From contig NZ_RHOL01000006.1 of NCBI RefSeq assembly GCF_003946465.1, positions 39,649 to 103,648 of the forward strand: DNA of 64,000 nt. The letters run 5' to 3'. The notes under the pieces were generated by a model, which saw only the letters and a program-made list of their open reading frames with translations, searched no databases and had not been told where the DNA came from. The translations under genes were made by a program, and so were the position numbers. Below are positions 15,013-24,203 of the stretch, piece after piece. Numbering within the stretch: position 1 is the stretch's first letter; every line of letters starts with the position of its first letter. Source of the stretch: Lacticaseibacillus hegangensis. GTDB taxonomy: Bacteria > Bacillota > Bacilli > Lactobacillales > Lactobacillaceae.

Positions 15013-17373
15013 ATGACCACGACTTACGATTCACCAGCTTATTTTGACCTCATGACCCGCTACTGGCAGGCGGCTAACTACTTGTCAGTCGGGCAGCTGT
15101 ACCTGCGCGCTAACCCGCTGCTCAAGCGCCCACTGCAAGCCAGCGACGTGAAGTTCAACCCGCTCGGCCACTGGGGTACGATTGCCGGGCAGAATTTTAT
15201 CTACACGCACCTCAACCGCCTGATTCAAAAATACGACCTCAACATGTTTTACATTGAAGGACCAGGGCACGGGGGGCAGGTGATGCTGTCGAACGCCTAC
15301 CTGGACGGTACGTACACTGAAACGTACCCCAACATCACCCAGGACGAGGCGGGGATGCAGGTGCTGTTCAAACAGTTTTCCTTCCCGGGCGGTGCGGCGA
15401 GTCACGCCAACGCGCAGATTCCTGGCTCCATTCACGAAGGCGGCGAGCTCGGTTATTCGCTGAGCCACGCGACCGGGGCGATTCTCGACAATCCCGACGT
15501 GATCGCAGCCACGGTGATCGGCGACGGCGAAAGCGAGACAGGGCCGCTGGCGGCGTCCTGGTTTTCCAACACGTTCATCAACCCGATCACGGACGGTGCG
15601 GTGCTGCCCATCGTCGACATGAACGGCTACAAGATCTCCAACCCGACGATCCTGGCGCGCAAGTCCGATGACGACCTGCGCCAGTACTACGCGGGGATGG
15701 GCTGGGAGCCATACTTTGTCGAAGGTGACGACGCCAAAACACTCAATCCGCTCATGGCAAAGACCCTGGACACGATGATCGAAAAAATCCGAAAGATTCA
15801 GCGCCAGGCTCGCGCCACTGGCGATGCCGGCATGCCGCACTGGCCGGTGTTGATCCTGCGCACGCCAAAAGGCTGGACCGGCCCGAAAGAATGGGACGGC
15901 AACAAGATCGAAGGGTCGTTCCGCGCCCACCAGATCCCGCTTCCCGTGTCCCGCGACCACATGGCGCATGCCGATGCCTTGGTCAAGTGGCTCAAATCGT
16001 ACCACCCCGAGGACCTGTTCGATGAACATGGCACGCTGAAGCCCGAGCTGCAGGCGCTGACGCCAAAGGGCAACAAGCGCATGGCGGCCAACCCAATCAC
16101 CAATGTTGGCGGCAAGGTGCCGCTGGTGCTGCCGGATTATCGCCAGTACGCGCTGCCGATTGGCAAGCGCGGCCAAGACGTGCGCCAGGACATGGTGATT
16201 TGGTCCGATTACCTGCGCGATTTGATCAAACTGAACCCGCACAACTTCCGGGTGTTTGGGCCGGACGAGACAATGTCCAACCGGCTGTTTGGCATTTTTG
16301 ACGCGAGCGGCCGCCAGTGGGAGGAGCAGATCACCCACAGCGGCTACGACGAGGATATGGCGACTGCCGGGCGGATCATTGACTCGCAGCTGTCCGAGCA
16401 CCAGGCGGAAGGTTTTCTGGAAGGCTACACGCTGACCGGGCGTCACGGCATTTTTACGTCTTACGAGGCGTTCTTGCGGGTGGTGGACTCGATGCTGACG
16501 CAGTACTTCAAGTGGCTGCGCGAGGCCGCCGAGCAGCCGTGGCACCGGCCGTACCCGTCCCTGAACGTCGTGTCGACGTCGACCTCGTTCCAGCAGGACC
16601 ATAACGGCTACACGCACATGGATCCCGGCGTCTTGACCCACTTGGCTGAGAAAAAGGGCCAGTACATTCGCGAGTACCTGCCGGCGGACGCCAACTCGCT
16701 CCTGGCGATTTCGCCGGCGGTTTTCAGCAGCGAAAACACGGTCAACCTGCTGATCACCTCCAAGCAGCCGCGGCCGCAATTTTACTCGATCGAAGAGGCG
16801 ACGGTGCTGGCGCGCGAGGGCCTGAAGCGCATCGACTGGGCGTCCAACGACGATGGCGTCGCGCCGGCCATCGTGATCGCGGCTGCCGGCACCGAGCCGA
16901 ACCTGGAGAGCCTGGCCGCCATCGAACTGCTGCATCAGCATTTTCCTAGCCTCAAGATGCGTTTCATCAACGTGGTCGACCTGTTGAAACTGAAGAAAGA
17001 CGATCCGCGGGCGCTGGATGATGAGACATTTGACGCTTACTTCACGCCAGACAAGCCGGTGCTGTTTGCCTTCCACGGCTATGAGGACCTGATCCGCGCG
17101 ATTTTCTTTGATCGCCACAATCACCACCTGATCGCGCACGGTTTTCGCGAGGAAGGCGCGATCACGACGCCGTTTGACATGCGAGTGATCAACCAGCTCG
17201 ACCGGTTCCACCTGGCCAAGGACGTGGTCTTACACCTGCCGCAGCGGCTTGAAGCCAGCGACGACTTTATCCAGCTGATGGATGACACGCTGCAGCACCA
17301 TTACGATTACATTCGCGAAACCGGCGAGGACCTGCCTGAAGTCCGCGATTGGGTCTGGCAGCCGATCAAATAA
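15013..17373 (+). CDS. xpkA: Phosphoketolase
   Basis: Thiamine-diphosphate enzyme cleaving xylulose 5-phosphate (and possibly fructose 6-phosphate) to acetyl phosphate plus glyceraldehyde 3-phosphate (or erythrose 4-phosphate). The product has 786 residues, the family length. The N-terminal domain shows [20 protein letters not shown] near residue 54 and [10 protein letters not shown] near 83; the ThDP motif is [14 protein letters not shown] near 174. The middle domain has [11 protein letters not shown] near 417 and the C-terminal part ends [13 protein letters not shown] at 15013 after GCAGGGGAG was chosen over an in-frame upstream codon. Acetate kinase lies just upstream. Confidence 0.97.
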   Translation: MTTTYDSPAYFDLMTRYWQAANYLSVGQLYLRANPLLKRPLQASDVKFNPLGHWGTIAGQNFIYTHLNRLIQKYDLNMFYIEGPGHGGQVMLSNAYLDGTYTETYPNITQDEAGMQVLFKQFSFPGGAASHANAQIPGSIHEGGELGYSLSHATGAILDNPDVIAATVIGDGESETGPLAASWFSNTFINPITDGAVLPIVDMNGYKISNPTILARKSDDDLRQYYAGMGWEPYFVEGDDAKTLNPLMAKTLDTMIEKIRKIQRQARATGDAGMPHWPVLILRTPKGWTGPKEWDGNKIEGSFRAHQIPLPVSRDHMAHADALVKWLKSYHPEDLFDEHGTLKPELQALTPKGNKRMAANPITNVGGKVPLVLPDYRQYALPIGKRGQDVRQDMVIWSDYLRDLIKLNPHNFRVFGPDETMSNRLFGIFDASGRQWEEQITHSGYDEDMATAGRIIDSQLSEHQAEGFLEGYTLTGRHGIFTSYEAFLRVVDSMLTQYFKWLREAAEQPWHRPYPSLNVVSTSTSFQQDHNGYTHMDPGVLTHLAEKKGQYIREYLPADANSLLAISPAVFSSENTVNLLITSKQPRPQFYSIEEATVLAREGLKRIDWASNDDGVAPAIVIAAAGTEPNLESLAAIELLHQHFPSLKMRFINVVDLLKLKKDDPRALDDETFDAYFTPDKPVLFAFHGYEDLIRAIFFDRHNHHLIAHGFREEGAITTPFDMRVINQLDRFHLAKDVVLHLPQRLEASDDFIQLMDDTLQHHYDYIRETGEDLPEVRDWVWQPIK

Positions 17374-17459
17374 GGTAAGTGGTGCTGATTGAAAAACCGG
17401 CGCGCACCTTGGTAAGGTTAAACTGAAGCCCAAACAGGGCCACGAAAAGGAGGACTAAT

Positions 17460-18596
17460 ATGGCAACAGACACGCAACTCTCCTTGCAAGACTTTTTAAG
17501 CAGCAGCACTAAGGGCCCGTTCGTTTCCTTGTACCTGCCGCTTGAGGCGGACCGCACGGTGGAGGCGACTCGCCTGACGCTGCGGCACCTGGCCGCGCAC
17601 GCCAAGGACGTGATGGCGCAGACGCACCCCGGGACCGATTTTGCCCCGTATGAGGCGACGCTCAAGGCGGCCGCCGGCGACCAGCCGCTGATTTCAATTG
17701 TCGGCCAAGGCGCGGCGCTGCTCAGCAACGGCCAGCAGGCCATCGCGGTTGGCCTTGAGTACGCGGTGAGCCCCACGGCGATGACCACGGACCGGCCGCA
17801 GCTTTTGCCGCTGGTGCTGGATGCGCAGCGGCAGTTCGACTTTGATCTGCTGCTCTTGCAGCGCGATAAAGTCGCGTTGGCCCTGAACCGCGGTGATGTG
17901 CTGACCATGGTCGACCTGCCTGACGATGCGCCGGTCACGCTTCTTGGCACGCTGGGCACGGAAAAGCGCGGCGGGTCGGTGAACACGGTTGCGCAGGGCC
18001 CGGGGCAGGCGAGCTACCACGGCCACGCCGACCGCGCCAGCGAAGAGGAAATCGACCGCCGCCGTTACTACCAGGCAGTGGATACCTACCTCCTCGACCA
18101 TTACTCCAACCCTAACCAGCGCCGCCTGATCCTGTTCGGTCTGCCGGAAAACATTGCCGCCTTCCGCGAGATCAGCCGCAATCCGCACCTCAGCGGGTCG
18201 ATGCAAGTCGAGCTGAATCCCGGCAACATGAGCCTGGGCGACATCGACTTGGCGCTGGACGACCTGCGCCAGGACTACGCTGACCGCCACGCAGACGAGA
18301 CGCTGGCGCTGCTGGAAACGGCTCGCGGCAGCGGCAAGTACGTCGAGGACCTCGGCGGCATCATCGAAGCACTGCAGCAGCGCTCGGTCGACACCCTGGT
18401 ACTGCGGCAAGGCGCGCGGATTCGCGGCGTGCTGGAAGATGGCCGTCTGGAAACAGATGGCCCCGCGGCCGAGCACAACAACCTGCTGAACGATTTGGCG
18501 GCGATGACCCTGGCGCAAGGCGGCAAGGTGCAAGTCGTGCCGGACAACTTGCTGCGCCTGCGCGTGGCGGCGGTGCGCCGCTACCGCGAAGCCTAA
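17460..18596 (+). CDS. Bacterial archaeo-eukaryotic release factor-like (baeRF) protein
   Basis: A 378-residue protein with the layout of the baeRF families, bacterial homologues of eRF1. A variable N-terminal domain contains FVSLYLPLEADRT near residue 21. The middle and C-terminal parts hold FDFDLLLLQRDKVALALNRG near residue 121 and a last domain with VDTLVLRQGARIRGVLED near 308. The family is thought to act on ribosomes or tRNA, but its function in lactobacilli is not settled; I cannot assign the subfamily. ATG follows AAAAGGAGGACTA. No terminator separates it from xpkA, so read-through is possible. Confidence 0.7.
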   Translation: MATDTQLSLQDFLSSSTKGPFVSLYLPLEADRTVEATRLTLRHLAAHAKDVMAQTHPGTDFAPYEATLKAAAGDQPLISIVGQGAALLSNGQQAIAVGLEYAVSPTAMTTDRPQLLPLVLDAQRQFDFDLLLLQRDKVALALNRGDVLTMVDLPDDAPVTLLGTLGTEKRGGSVNTVAQGPGQASYHGHADRASEEEIDRRRYYQAVDTYLLDHYSNPNQRRLILFGLPENIAAFREISRNPHLSGSMQVELNPGNMSLGDIDLALDDLRQDYADRHADETLALLETARGSGKYVEDLGGIIEALQQRSVDTLVLRQGARIRGVLEDGRLETDGPAAEHNNLLNDLAAMTLAQGGKVQVVPDNLLRLRVAAVRRYREA

Positions 18597-18605
18597 ATCA
18601 TAACG

Positions 18606-18648
18606 ACGCCCAGGACCCACGGCTTGCCGCGAGCGTTGGGCGTTTTTG
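18606..18648 (+). terminator. Terminator of the baeRF gene
   Basis: ACGCCCA and TGGGCGT form a stem around a GC-rich interior and are followed by five T. Confidence 0.7.
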
Positions 18649-18665
18649 CTTGCCCCAAAATTTAA

Positions 18666-18694
18666 TTGCAAGATTGGAATCATTCTCGTACAGT
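18666..18694 (+). promoter_or_regulatory. Promoter of the flavodoxin-like membrane protein gene
   Basis: TTGCAA, a 17-base spacer and TACAGT precede the start by 20 bases. Confidence 0.55.
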
Positions 18695-18713
18695 GGAACT
18701 GAGGTGAAATGAA

Positions 18714-19469
18714 ATGAAAATCGTGGGGTTATACGGCGGGCAGGATCCTGATGGGCTGACCGCCCAGTACCTGAAGGCGGTGCTGGCTGGGGCCAGCGGG
18801 GCGCAAACCGAGTTCGTGGACCTGAATCAGTACGTCATCCGGCCAGATTTGCCGGGCCAAGAAAATCCCGTCTTGGATGAGCTGGAAAGCAAACTTGCCG
18901 CCGCCGATGTCTGGGTGCTGGGCAGCCCGACGTACTTTGGCACCGTGGCGGGTCAGTTCAAGCAATTTTTTGACTGCTTCCGTCACCGGATGGTGCGCAT
19001 GACGCATGACGCCGACACGCTGCCAGGCAAGTACAAGGACAAGCACTACGTCAGCGTCTCGAGCTGTTTTGCCAGCGGTTTGGACAACACCTTCACGCAT
19101 CAAACCGACGCGACGTTCACGATGATCGATAAGGCGATGAGTGCGGCCGGCATTCACAAGGTTGCGGAGCTGGTCCTGCCCGGGACGTGGGGGATGACCG
19201 CTGTGCCGGCCAAGAAGGTGGCGCAGGCCAAGGCTGTTGGGGCCAAGCTGACCGCCAAGAAGCGAAAGGATGATGAAACCTTGAAACGCTACATTTTGCT
19301 TTTCGGCATGATTGCTGTGATGGCGCTGGCCACCATGGGCATTCAGCAGCTGCTGCCCTGGACCACCAGCGGCTTTTGGCTGCGGTACGCCAGCTTCGTG
19401 ATCATTTTCTTCGTGCTGCTTGCCTGCATCCTGCATTACATGACCTTCGTGCGGCACCACCGCCGATAA
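18714..19469 (+). CDS. NAD(P)H-dependent FMN reductase-like protein with C-terminal membrane anchor
   Basis: A 251-residue protein of two parts. Residues 1-185 have the flavodoxin-like fold of FMN reductases: MKIVGLYGGQDPDGLT at the phosphate loop, VLGSPTYFGTVAGQFKQFFD near 69 for flavin contact, and CFASGLDNTF near 119. Residues 195-251 hold two hydrophobic helices (YILLFGMIAVMALATMGIQ and YASFVIIFFVLLACILHY) ending in a basic RHHRR. The second part is unusual and would tether the flavin domain to the inner face of the membrane. ATG at 18714 follows GAGGTGAAAT. Electron donor and acceptor are unknown. Confidence 0.7.
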   Translation: MKIVGLYGGQDPDGLTAQYLKAVLAGASGAQTEFVDLNQYVIRPDLPGQENPVLDELESKLAAADVWVLGSPTYFGTVAGQFKQFFDCFRHRMVRMTHDADTLPGKYKDKHYVSVSSCFASGLDNTFTHQTDATFTMIDKAMSAAGIHKVAELVLPGTWGMTAVPAKKVAQAKAVGAKLTAKKRKDDETLKRYILLFGMIAVMALATMGIQQLLPWTTSGFWLRYASFVIIFFVLLACILHYMTFVRHHRR

Positions 19470-19481
19470 TCTGAAGCACGC

Positions 19482-19507
19482 AAAAACGCCGCGATTGCGG
19501 CGTTTTT
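19482..19507. terminator. Bidirectional terminator
   Basis: AAAAACGCCGC, a four-base loop and GCGGCGTTTTT serve the convergent flavodoxin-like and amidotransferase genes. Confidence 0.88.
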
Positions 19508-19511
19508 CAGT

Positions 19512-20288
19512 TTAGCGGGCGGTTCCCGCCGCTAAGGTCATTGCGCTCTGGCGGTGGGCCTTGGCGCGGGCGATGAAGTCTGAGTAAATGGCGAGCTGCG
19601 CCGGCGCGTCCTGCCACAGGTTTTCCGGGTGCCACTGAATGCCGAGAATCAGGTCGTTCTCTTCGCTTTCAAATGCCTCGATGGTGCCGTCGTAGGCCTT
19701 GGCGGCGAGGCGCAGGCCCGCGCCCAGCGTGCGGCTGGCCTGATGGTGACGCGAGTTGACATAGGCGGTATCGCCGAGCAGCTTGGCCAGGCGGGTCTGG
19801 GGCACGATCGCCACGTGGTGGGTCGGATACTCGCCGGAGGTCGCCTGCAGGTGGCGCAGGGCGTCGGTTTTCTCCGTTTCCAGGTCCTGATACAGGGTGC
19901 CGCCGAACGCGACATTTAAAATGTGGCTGCCGCGGCACAGGCCAAACATCGGCTTGCCGGCCGCGTATGTCGCCTTGATCAGCGCAAGTTCAAACGCATC
20001 CAGCAGGGGATTGGCTGCCTGCAGCTGGGGCCGCGGCTGCTCGCCGTAGCGGGTCGGATCAACGTCGGGGCCACCGGGTAGGATCAGGCCGTCGAACAGC
20101 GGCAGGTAGGCCTGGATCACCTCGGGAATCAGGCGCGCATTGGTCGGGTACGGGATGGTGATCGGCAGCCCGCCGGCTTCCAAGATTGTGTCCTTGAACA
20201 TGGTGGGCGAAATATCAACGGTGTTCGGGCTGGTGTGGACGCTGTCATCGGCGATCACATCGGCCACTAAAGCAATCACTGGGCGCAT
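19512..20288 (-). CDS. Class C26 gamma-glutamyl hydrolase / glutamine amidotransferase-like protein
   Basis: A 258-residue member of peptidase family C26 (PuuD-like gamma-glutamyl-GABA hydrolases). The oxyanion segment is LILPGGPDVDP near residue 68. The nucleophile is Cys118 in FGLCRG, and the catalytic His is in QWHPENL near 217. SRHHQ near 174 is typical. The substrate is probably a gamma-glutamyl compound, but no polyamine genes are nearby. ATG follows AAAGGAAGTGACC. It lies four bases after a paralogue on the same strand; the pair is surely one operon. Confidence 0.85.
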   Translation of the reverse strand: MRPVIALVADVIADDSVHTSPNTVDISPTMFKDTILEAGGLPITIPYPTNARLIPEVIQAYLPLFDGLILPGGPDVDPTRYGEQPRPQLQAANPLLDAFELALIKATYAAGKPMFGLCRGSHILNVAFGGTLYQDLETEKTDALRHLQATSGEYPTHHVAIVPQTRLAKLLGDTAYVNSRHHQASRTLGAGLRLAAKAYDGTIEAFESEENDLILGIQWHPENLWQDAPAQLAIYSDFIARAKAHRQSAMTLAAGTAR

Positions 20289-20292
20289 GAGG

Positions 20293-21054
20293 TCACTTCC
20301 TTTGATGAGTTTTTGAAAAGGCGCCGGCGCGGGCCACCAGGTCGGTGAATAAGCGGCCCTGAGCCGGCTGACTGGCGGACAGGTTTTCCGGGTGCCACTG
20401 GACGCCGAGCAGCTGGTCGCCGGTTTGCGACTCGATGCCTTCGATCACGCCGTCCGGGGCCTGGGCGGATACTTTCAGGCTCGCGCCGACGTGGTGGACG
20501 GCCTGGTGGTGCCGCGAGTTAACATACCCAGTCGGACCGAGCAGGTCTGCCAGCCGGGACCCTTCCGCCATCCGCACGTGGTGGGTCGGATATTGACCCG
20601 GTGCGGCTTGGGCGTGCCTGAGGTGGGCCTGCGGGTCGTCGGTGCCGAGGTCCTGGTACAAGTCGCCGCCGCAAGCCACGTTCAGCAGCTGCATGCCGCG
20701 GCAAATCGCAAACACCGGGAGACCCTTCTGAATCGCCGCCTGGGTCAGCGCCAGCTCGAAGCGGTCCTCAGGTAAGATCACGCTGCCGAGTTTCAGCTCC
20801 GGCTCCTGCCCGTACAGCGTGGGATCAAGGTCGGGCCCACCGGGTAAAAAGAGCCCACTAATTGCCGCCACATCGGCTTTAACCAGCGCGTCGATCTGGT
20901 CCGCTTTGGCGGGAAACGGCAAGATCAACGGCACTCCGCCAGCATCGATGACGGCCTCTTTGATGGCCTGCGGCACGATGCTGGCGCTTTGGGTGTTGAT
21001 GTAGGGACTGACACCGGCCAGCTGGTCAGTGGGAATGCCAATATACGGTTGCAT
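20293..21054 (-). CDS. Class C26 gamma-glutamyl hydrolase-like protein, paralogue
   Basis: First gene of the tandem pair, 253 residues. Its nucleophile is Cys118 in FAICRG, the same residue number as in the partner. LFLPGGPDLDP near 68, VNSRHHQAVHH near 170 and QWHPENL near 218 are all kept, so both copies should be active. ATG follows AGGAGGCGAGCGC. The proteins are clearly related but distant, suggesting an old duplication with different substrates. Confidence 0.85.
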   Translation of the reverse strand: MQPYIGIPTDQLAGVSPYINTQSASIVPQAIKEAVIDAGGVPLILPFPAKADQIDALVKADVAAISGLFLPGGPDLDPTLYGQEPELKLGSVILPEDRFELALTQAAIQKGLPVFAICRGMQLLNVACGGDLYQDLGTDDPQAHLRHAQAAPGQYPTHHVRMAEGSRLADLLGPTGYVNSRHHQAVHHVGASLKVSAQAPDGVIEGIESQTGDQLLGVQWHPENLSASQPAQGRLFTDLVARAGAFSKTHQRK

Positions 21055-21176
21055 GCGCTCGCCTCCTGATTTAAGCGTAGCGAATTGCAGCGGGGTTTTG
21101 CCAGCGGGAACACTTTTCGGAATCGTGTCAGGATGCCTGGTTGCTTTGTATTTACGGAGAGGCAGAAAGAACTACT

Positions 21177-21205
21177 GGACATTTTGTACCGGGTGGGACA
21201 TTTTG
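21177..21205. repeat. Short direct repeat resembling an insertion-sequence end
   Basis: GGACATTTTG occurs twice, at 21177-21186 and 21196-21205, and a third GGAC follows. Repeated GGACATTTTG-like blocks occur at the ends of some transposons, but no transposase or partner end is visible. The surrounding space between 21055 and 21240 holds nothing else I recognise. Confidence 0.25.
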
Positions 21206-21240
21206 CGGTTTATGGACAGATAAAAAGATTTCTACATGAC

Positions 21241-21280
21241 AAAAACCGAGCCTAGGCAGAAGTTGGCTTAGTCTCGGTTC
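21241..21280 (-). terminator. Terminator of the first DUF4767-like lipoprotein gene
   Basis: On the minus strand AACCGAGACTAAGCC pairs with a GCCTAGGCTCGGTT arm around an eight-base loop, followed by five T. Confidence 0.82.
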
Positions 21281-21314
21281 GCTTTGGGCTGATAATGAAC
21301 GATTTGGCGAGTAG

Positions 21315-22385
21315 TCACTGAACATGCTGGTCGGGAAAGACTTTGTCCTGGTACTTTGCAGCAAGTGCTGGCGTGAGATAGTAATTGGCATAGTGGGTGT
21401 ACGAATCAGCTTCTTCTAGCACCGGGATAGTCTGCCCATCAAGTACTCGCGGCGTAATCTTGTAGAGCGTAGAGACTTTTTGATACCAATTCCGGATACC
21501 GAGGGTCTTATCTGACGCCGAATAGTTTCCAACATCCCAGTTTTCTTTTTTGGGATCGATGGTGACTGGTGCCGAGTTTGACTTCTCGATATCTGCCTCG
21601 TTTTCCGCATTGTATGGGAAAATCTGGAACTCGATTCCTGCCTCGGTCGTGGTGTTGGCCGTAAAAGCAACGGTTGAAAGCTTATGACTGCCGTCCTGCG
21701 TGTACCAAGTGTGCTGAAACTCTGCAGGAACGATGGCTTGTTGCTTTGGTGTTGCCGCCTGCGAGCCTTTGTTCTGATCAGTGGTCGCGGTCTTGGAGGA
21801 AGAGGTCGCGGTGGTCTGGCTCGCAAGCATCGCTTTCTTGCCTGCGACAATATTCTGGAAGCCCTGGGTGACTGCTTGGTTAGTCGTGTCCGTTGTCTTG
21901 ATGATCTGACCATCCGGGGCATACTGGCTGATCAGCACGCGCGTTTTGCGTTGGGCCGTCAGCGTGAACAAAAACAGGACGGTGTCTTGGTCATCCACGT
22001 AAACGGCGACGACGTTTTCCTGCGTCTTGCTGGCGTGACCTTTCTTCGGCAGCCACGTGACCGGAGTCTTCTTACCATCGATCGTGATTGGCTGCTTAGT
22101 CTTGTAGACCTTAGTCAAATCGAGTCCTTGCCACTTCACGTGATCATTGAGGTCAGCCTGGGTAAACTGCTGACTCTTGGTGGGACCGAAGTCCTTCATG
22201 AACGCCGCCAGCTTGTCGGCTTTGGTTTGGTTCCAAGAAAGTGTCGCGCCCGTGTTCCGCTTGCTGCTGGATGCGGCCACTTTAACATGCGAACTGTTAC
22301 TGTTCGCCTTTTTAGGCTGCTGATTGCCGCATGCAGCAAGTGCAAGCCCCAAGCTGAGCAAAATTGTTGTCCGCCAAAATTTCAT
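21315..22385 (-). CDS. DUF4767-like lipoprotein
   Basis: A 356-residue secreted lipoprotein. The signal peptide ends in lipobox LAAC with Cys19. After a Ser/Asn/Lys linker, the N-terminal domain (about 48-180) has LSWNQTKADKLAAFMKDFGP, characteristic of the DUF4767 family of lactobacilli. A second Ser/Thr-rich linker (about 192-215) leads to a C-terminal domain (about 218-356) with FQHTWYTQDG and RNWYQKV. ATG follows TTGGAGGTAAG. The next gene is a paralogue with the same layout. Its molecular role is unknown. Confidence 0.78.
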   Translation of the reverse strand: MKFWRTTILLSLGLALAACGNQQPKKANSNSSHVKVAASSSKRNTGATLSWNQTKADKLAAFMKDFGPTKSQQFTQADLNDHVKWQGLDLTKVYKTKQPITIDGKKTPVTWLPKKGHASKTQENVVAVYVDDQDTVLFLFTLTAQRKTRVLISQYAPDGQIIKTTDTTNQAVTQGFQNIVAGKKAMLASQTTATSSSKTATTDQNKGSQAATPKQQAIVPAEFQHTWYTQDGSHKLSTVAFTANTTTEAGIEFQIFPYNAENEADIEKSNSAPVTIDPKKENWDVGNYSASDKTLGIRNWYQKVSTLYKITPRVLDGQTIPVLEEADSYTHYANYYLTPALAAKYQDKVFPDQHVQ

Positions 22386-22488
22386 TTATCTTACCTCCAA
22401 AAAAATCCCCAATAAGGCGCGCGGTAATAATCTGAAAACTGAATTTCTTCACCAGAGAGTACGCTGGCAATCCGACTCTTGATTAATG

Positions 22489-23553
22489 TTAGTTGGCCGT
22501 ATGCTCATCTGGGTAAATGGTGGCCCCATACTGATTTGCGAGCGCCTGTGTCGGATAGTAATTACGATCCACCCACATGCCGCCACCAGAAGCGGTTTCG
22601 AGTACAGGCACGGTCTTGCCACCTAGATTGCGGTTGGTGACCGCGTAGAAGCCCCCGGCGCCGGCACTTTGGTACCAACCTCTGACGTTGACCCATGACT
22701 TACCGTCTTGGCTAAACCGATACGCTGCACCCCATTCTTCTTTGGCCGGATCCATCTTTGTCGAATCGCCGTTTAAGGCCGCCGTGTCATTCGCAGTGCG
22801 CTCCTGAATATCATAAACAGGTTGATTACCGTATTCTGGGTCCTGAATTGAGTTGCCTGTAATTGTCATCTGCCCGTTCTGGCTGTACCAAGTGCCCTGA
22901 AAGGACTGGTCAAAGACCACGGCATGAGCGGGCTGACTGGCAGCATTGCTGCTTGACGCTGCAATCTGAGAACTGCTGGTGTCGTTTGCTTTGGCTGGCA
23001 GGGTTGCAGGCTTGCCGGCAACGATTGCGGCGAAGGCCTTTTTCAACTCGCCGTTAGCCGTCTCGGTAGTGCTTAGAACCTGTTTCTTGGGCGCGGCCTG
23101 ACTGACCAGCACCCGCGGCACGCGATTTTCCGTCAGCGTGAAGAGATACAAGATCCCCGCATGATCATCTGCGTAAATCGCGACCACGTTGAGTTTGGTC
23201 CGGCTCCCGCGAGACGCTTTAGGCAGCCAGTTAACCGTGGTTTGGTGGCCGTCAATTGTGATGGGCGTCTTTTTTTGCATCACCTTGCTGAGATCCAGGC
23301 CCCGCCATTTCGTGGCGGTCTTCGCGCCGACCTTAGAATAATTCTGCTGCATCAGTGGGCCAAAACCCTTCATATACGTCTCTAGCGACTTCGCCTTATC
23401 CGCATTCCAGTCCAGCTTGCTAACCGCGCTAGGCTTATGCGCCACCGCACTACTGCTCGCGGTGTTATTTTTCGTTGGCTTGGGCTGCTGACTGCGACAA
23501 CCGGCCAGAGTGAGCCCCACGCTCACAGCGACCACGATTCCCCATGATTTCAT
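22489..23553 (-). CDS. DUF4767-like lipoprotein, paralogue
   Basis: A 354-residue paralogue with the same order of parts. The lipobox is LAGC with Cys19, the N-terminal domain carries LDWNADKAKSLETYMKGFGP, and the C-terminal domain carries FQGTWYSQNG and VRGWYQSAG. ATG at 23553 follows TAGGAGGCGAAG; the open frame extends upstream without another ribosome binding site. No terminator lies between the two lipoprotein genes in the 103-base gap, so they may be co-transcribed. The two mature domains have diverged considerably. Confidence 0.78.
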   Translation of the reverse strand: MKSWGIVVAVSVGLTLAGCRSQQPKPTKNNTASSSAVAHKPSAVSKLDWNADKAKSLETYMKGFGPLMQQNYSKVGAKTATKWRGLDLSKVMQKKTPITIDGHQTTVNWLPKASRGSRTKLNVVAIYADDHAGILYLFTLTENRVPRVLVSQAAPKKQVLSTTETANGELKKAFAAIVAGKPATLPAKANDTSSSQIAASSSNAASQPAHAVVFDQSFQGTWYSQNGQMTITGNSIQDPEYGNQPVYDIQERTANDTAALNGDSTKMDPAKEEWGAAYRFSQDGKSWVNVRGWYQSAGAGGFYAVTNRNLGGKTVPVLETASGGGMWVDRNYYPTQALANQYGATIYPDEHTAN

Positions 23554-23606
23554 TTTCTCTTCGCCTCCTAGATCAAGCTTCCCACGGGAAAATAAATAAA
23601 TCAATC

Positions 23607-23643
23607 AAAAAAGCGGCCCCGCACATATCATGTGCGAGGCCGC
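23607..23643 (-). terminator. Terminator of the two-gene small-protein operon
   Basis: On the minus strand GCGGCC(T)CGCACAT and ATGTGCGGGGCCGC form a long stem, followed by six T. Confidence 0.85.
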
Positions 23644-23658
23644 AATTGGCACAACAAG

Positions 23659-23853
23659 TTACTTACTATCGCTGGATGACTTGGTGCGCCGGCGACGGTG
23701 TGTTATCAGCACGAACCCAAGCACCACCAAAGCGATACCGAGCGTCAGGAGCCCGGGGTCCAGGTTCTGGGTCCCGGGGCCTTGCGGGCTGATCATGATG
23801 ACGTAAAACCCGATGGCCAGTGATAACATACCGGAACTGTAATGTCCCTTCAT
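23659..23853 (-). CDS. Small membrane protein of 64 residues
   Basis: Two hydrophobic segments, GMLSLAIGFYVIMISP and GLLTLGIALVVLGFVLI, are joined by a loop with Gly and Pro. A basic, Ser-rich tail HRRRRTKSSSDSK follows, suggesting both termini are cytoplasmic. The ATG has no clear ribosome binding site. It sits six bases after the stop of the upstream gene, so translation is probably coupled. The family is unknown. Confidence 0.6.
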   Translation of the reverse strand: MKGHYSSGMLSLAIGFYVIMISPQGPGTQNLDPGLLTLGIALVVLGFVLITHRRRRTKSSSDSK

Positions 23854-23859
23854 CGCTAG

Positions 23860-24081
23860 TTAGGCGACGCCGACGGTGAACAGGATCGCGGAAGCCCAGC
23901 TTTGCTTCTTGATCTCTGCTTTGGCGGTTTTGGCCGCCGCATCCAAGTCGGTGGCAGTGGTGCTGAATGTGGCACGCATGCCTTGCTTGCTATTCAGCTT
24001 GAAGGTGACGCCATCTTCATTGTAAGCTTCCAAAACGGCGATCATCTTATCCAGATACAGTGCAGAACTAACAACAACCAT
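23860..24081 (-). CDS. Hypothetical protein of 73 residues
   Basis: ATG at 24081 follows ATAAAGGAGTCAG. The protein is mostly soluble (VLEAYNEDGVTFKLNSKQG near residue 16) with a mildly hydrophobic C-terminus, WASAILFTVGVA. It heads a two-gene operon with the 64-residue membrane protein. I recognise no family. Confidence 0.6.
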   Translation of the reverse strand: MVVVSSALYLDKMIAVLEAYNEDGVTFKLNSKQGMRATFSTTATDLDAAAKTAKAEIKKQSWASAILFTVGVA

Positions 24082-24164
24082 GTTATCTGACTCCTTTATG
24101 TTCGATTTAATAGGGAAACTGCCGCAGAAGAAACCGGTTGCGGCAGTCACTAGTGTTAATAATA

Positions 24165-24196
24165 AGCCACTGGTTGGGTAAAGACAACCAGTGGCT
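24165..24196 (-). terminator. Probable terminator of the PTS IIC gene
   Basis: AGCCACTGGTTG and CAACCAGTGGCT form a perfect stem. The T run after it is weak, so termination may be incomplete. A second hairpin, ACTGCCGCA/TTGCGGCAGT, lies at 24119-24148. Confidence 0.6.
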
Positions 24197-24203
24197 CATA
24201 CGG

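Noticed and set aside
15085..17211. 708-codon open frame on the minus strand opposite xpkA
   Set aside because: It is an artefact of GC-rich third positions. Its translation is Arg/His/Val-rich with no domain, and xpkA on the other strand is unambiguous.
17694..18683. 329-codon open frame opposite the baeRF gene
   Set aside because: Antisense shadow that runs through the gene's terminator and has no start signal.
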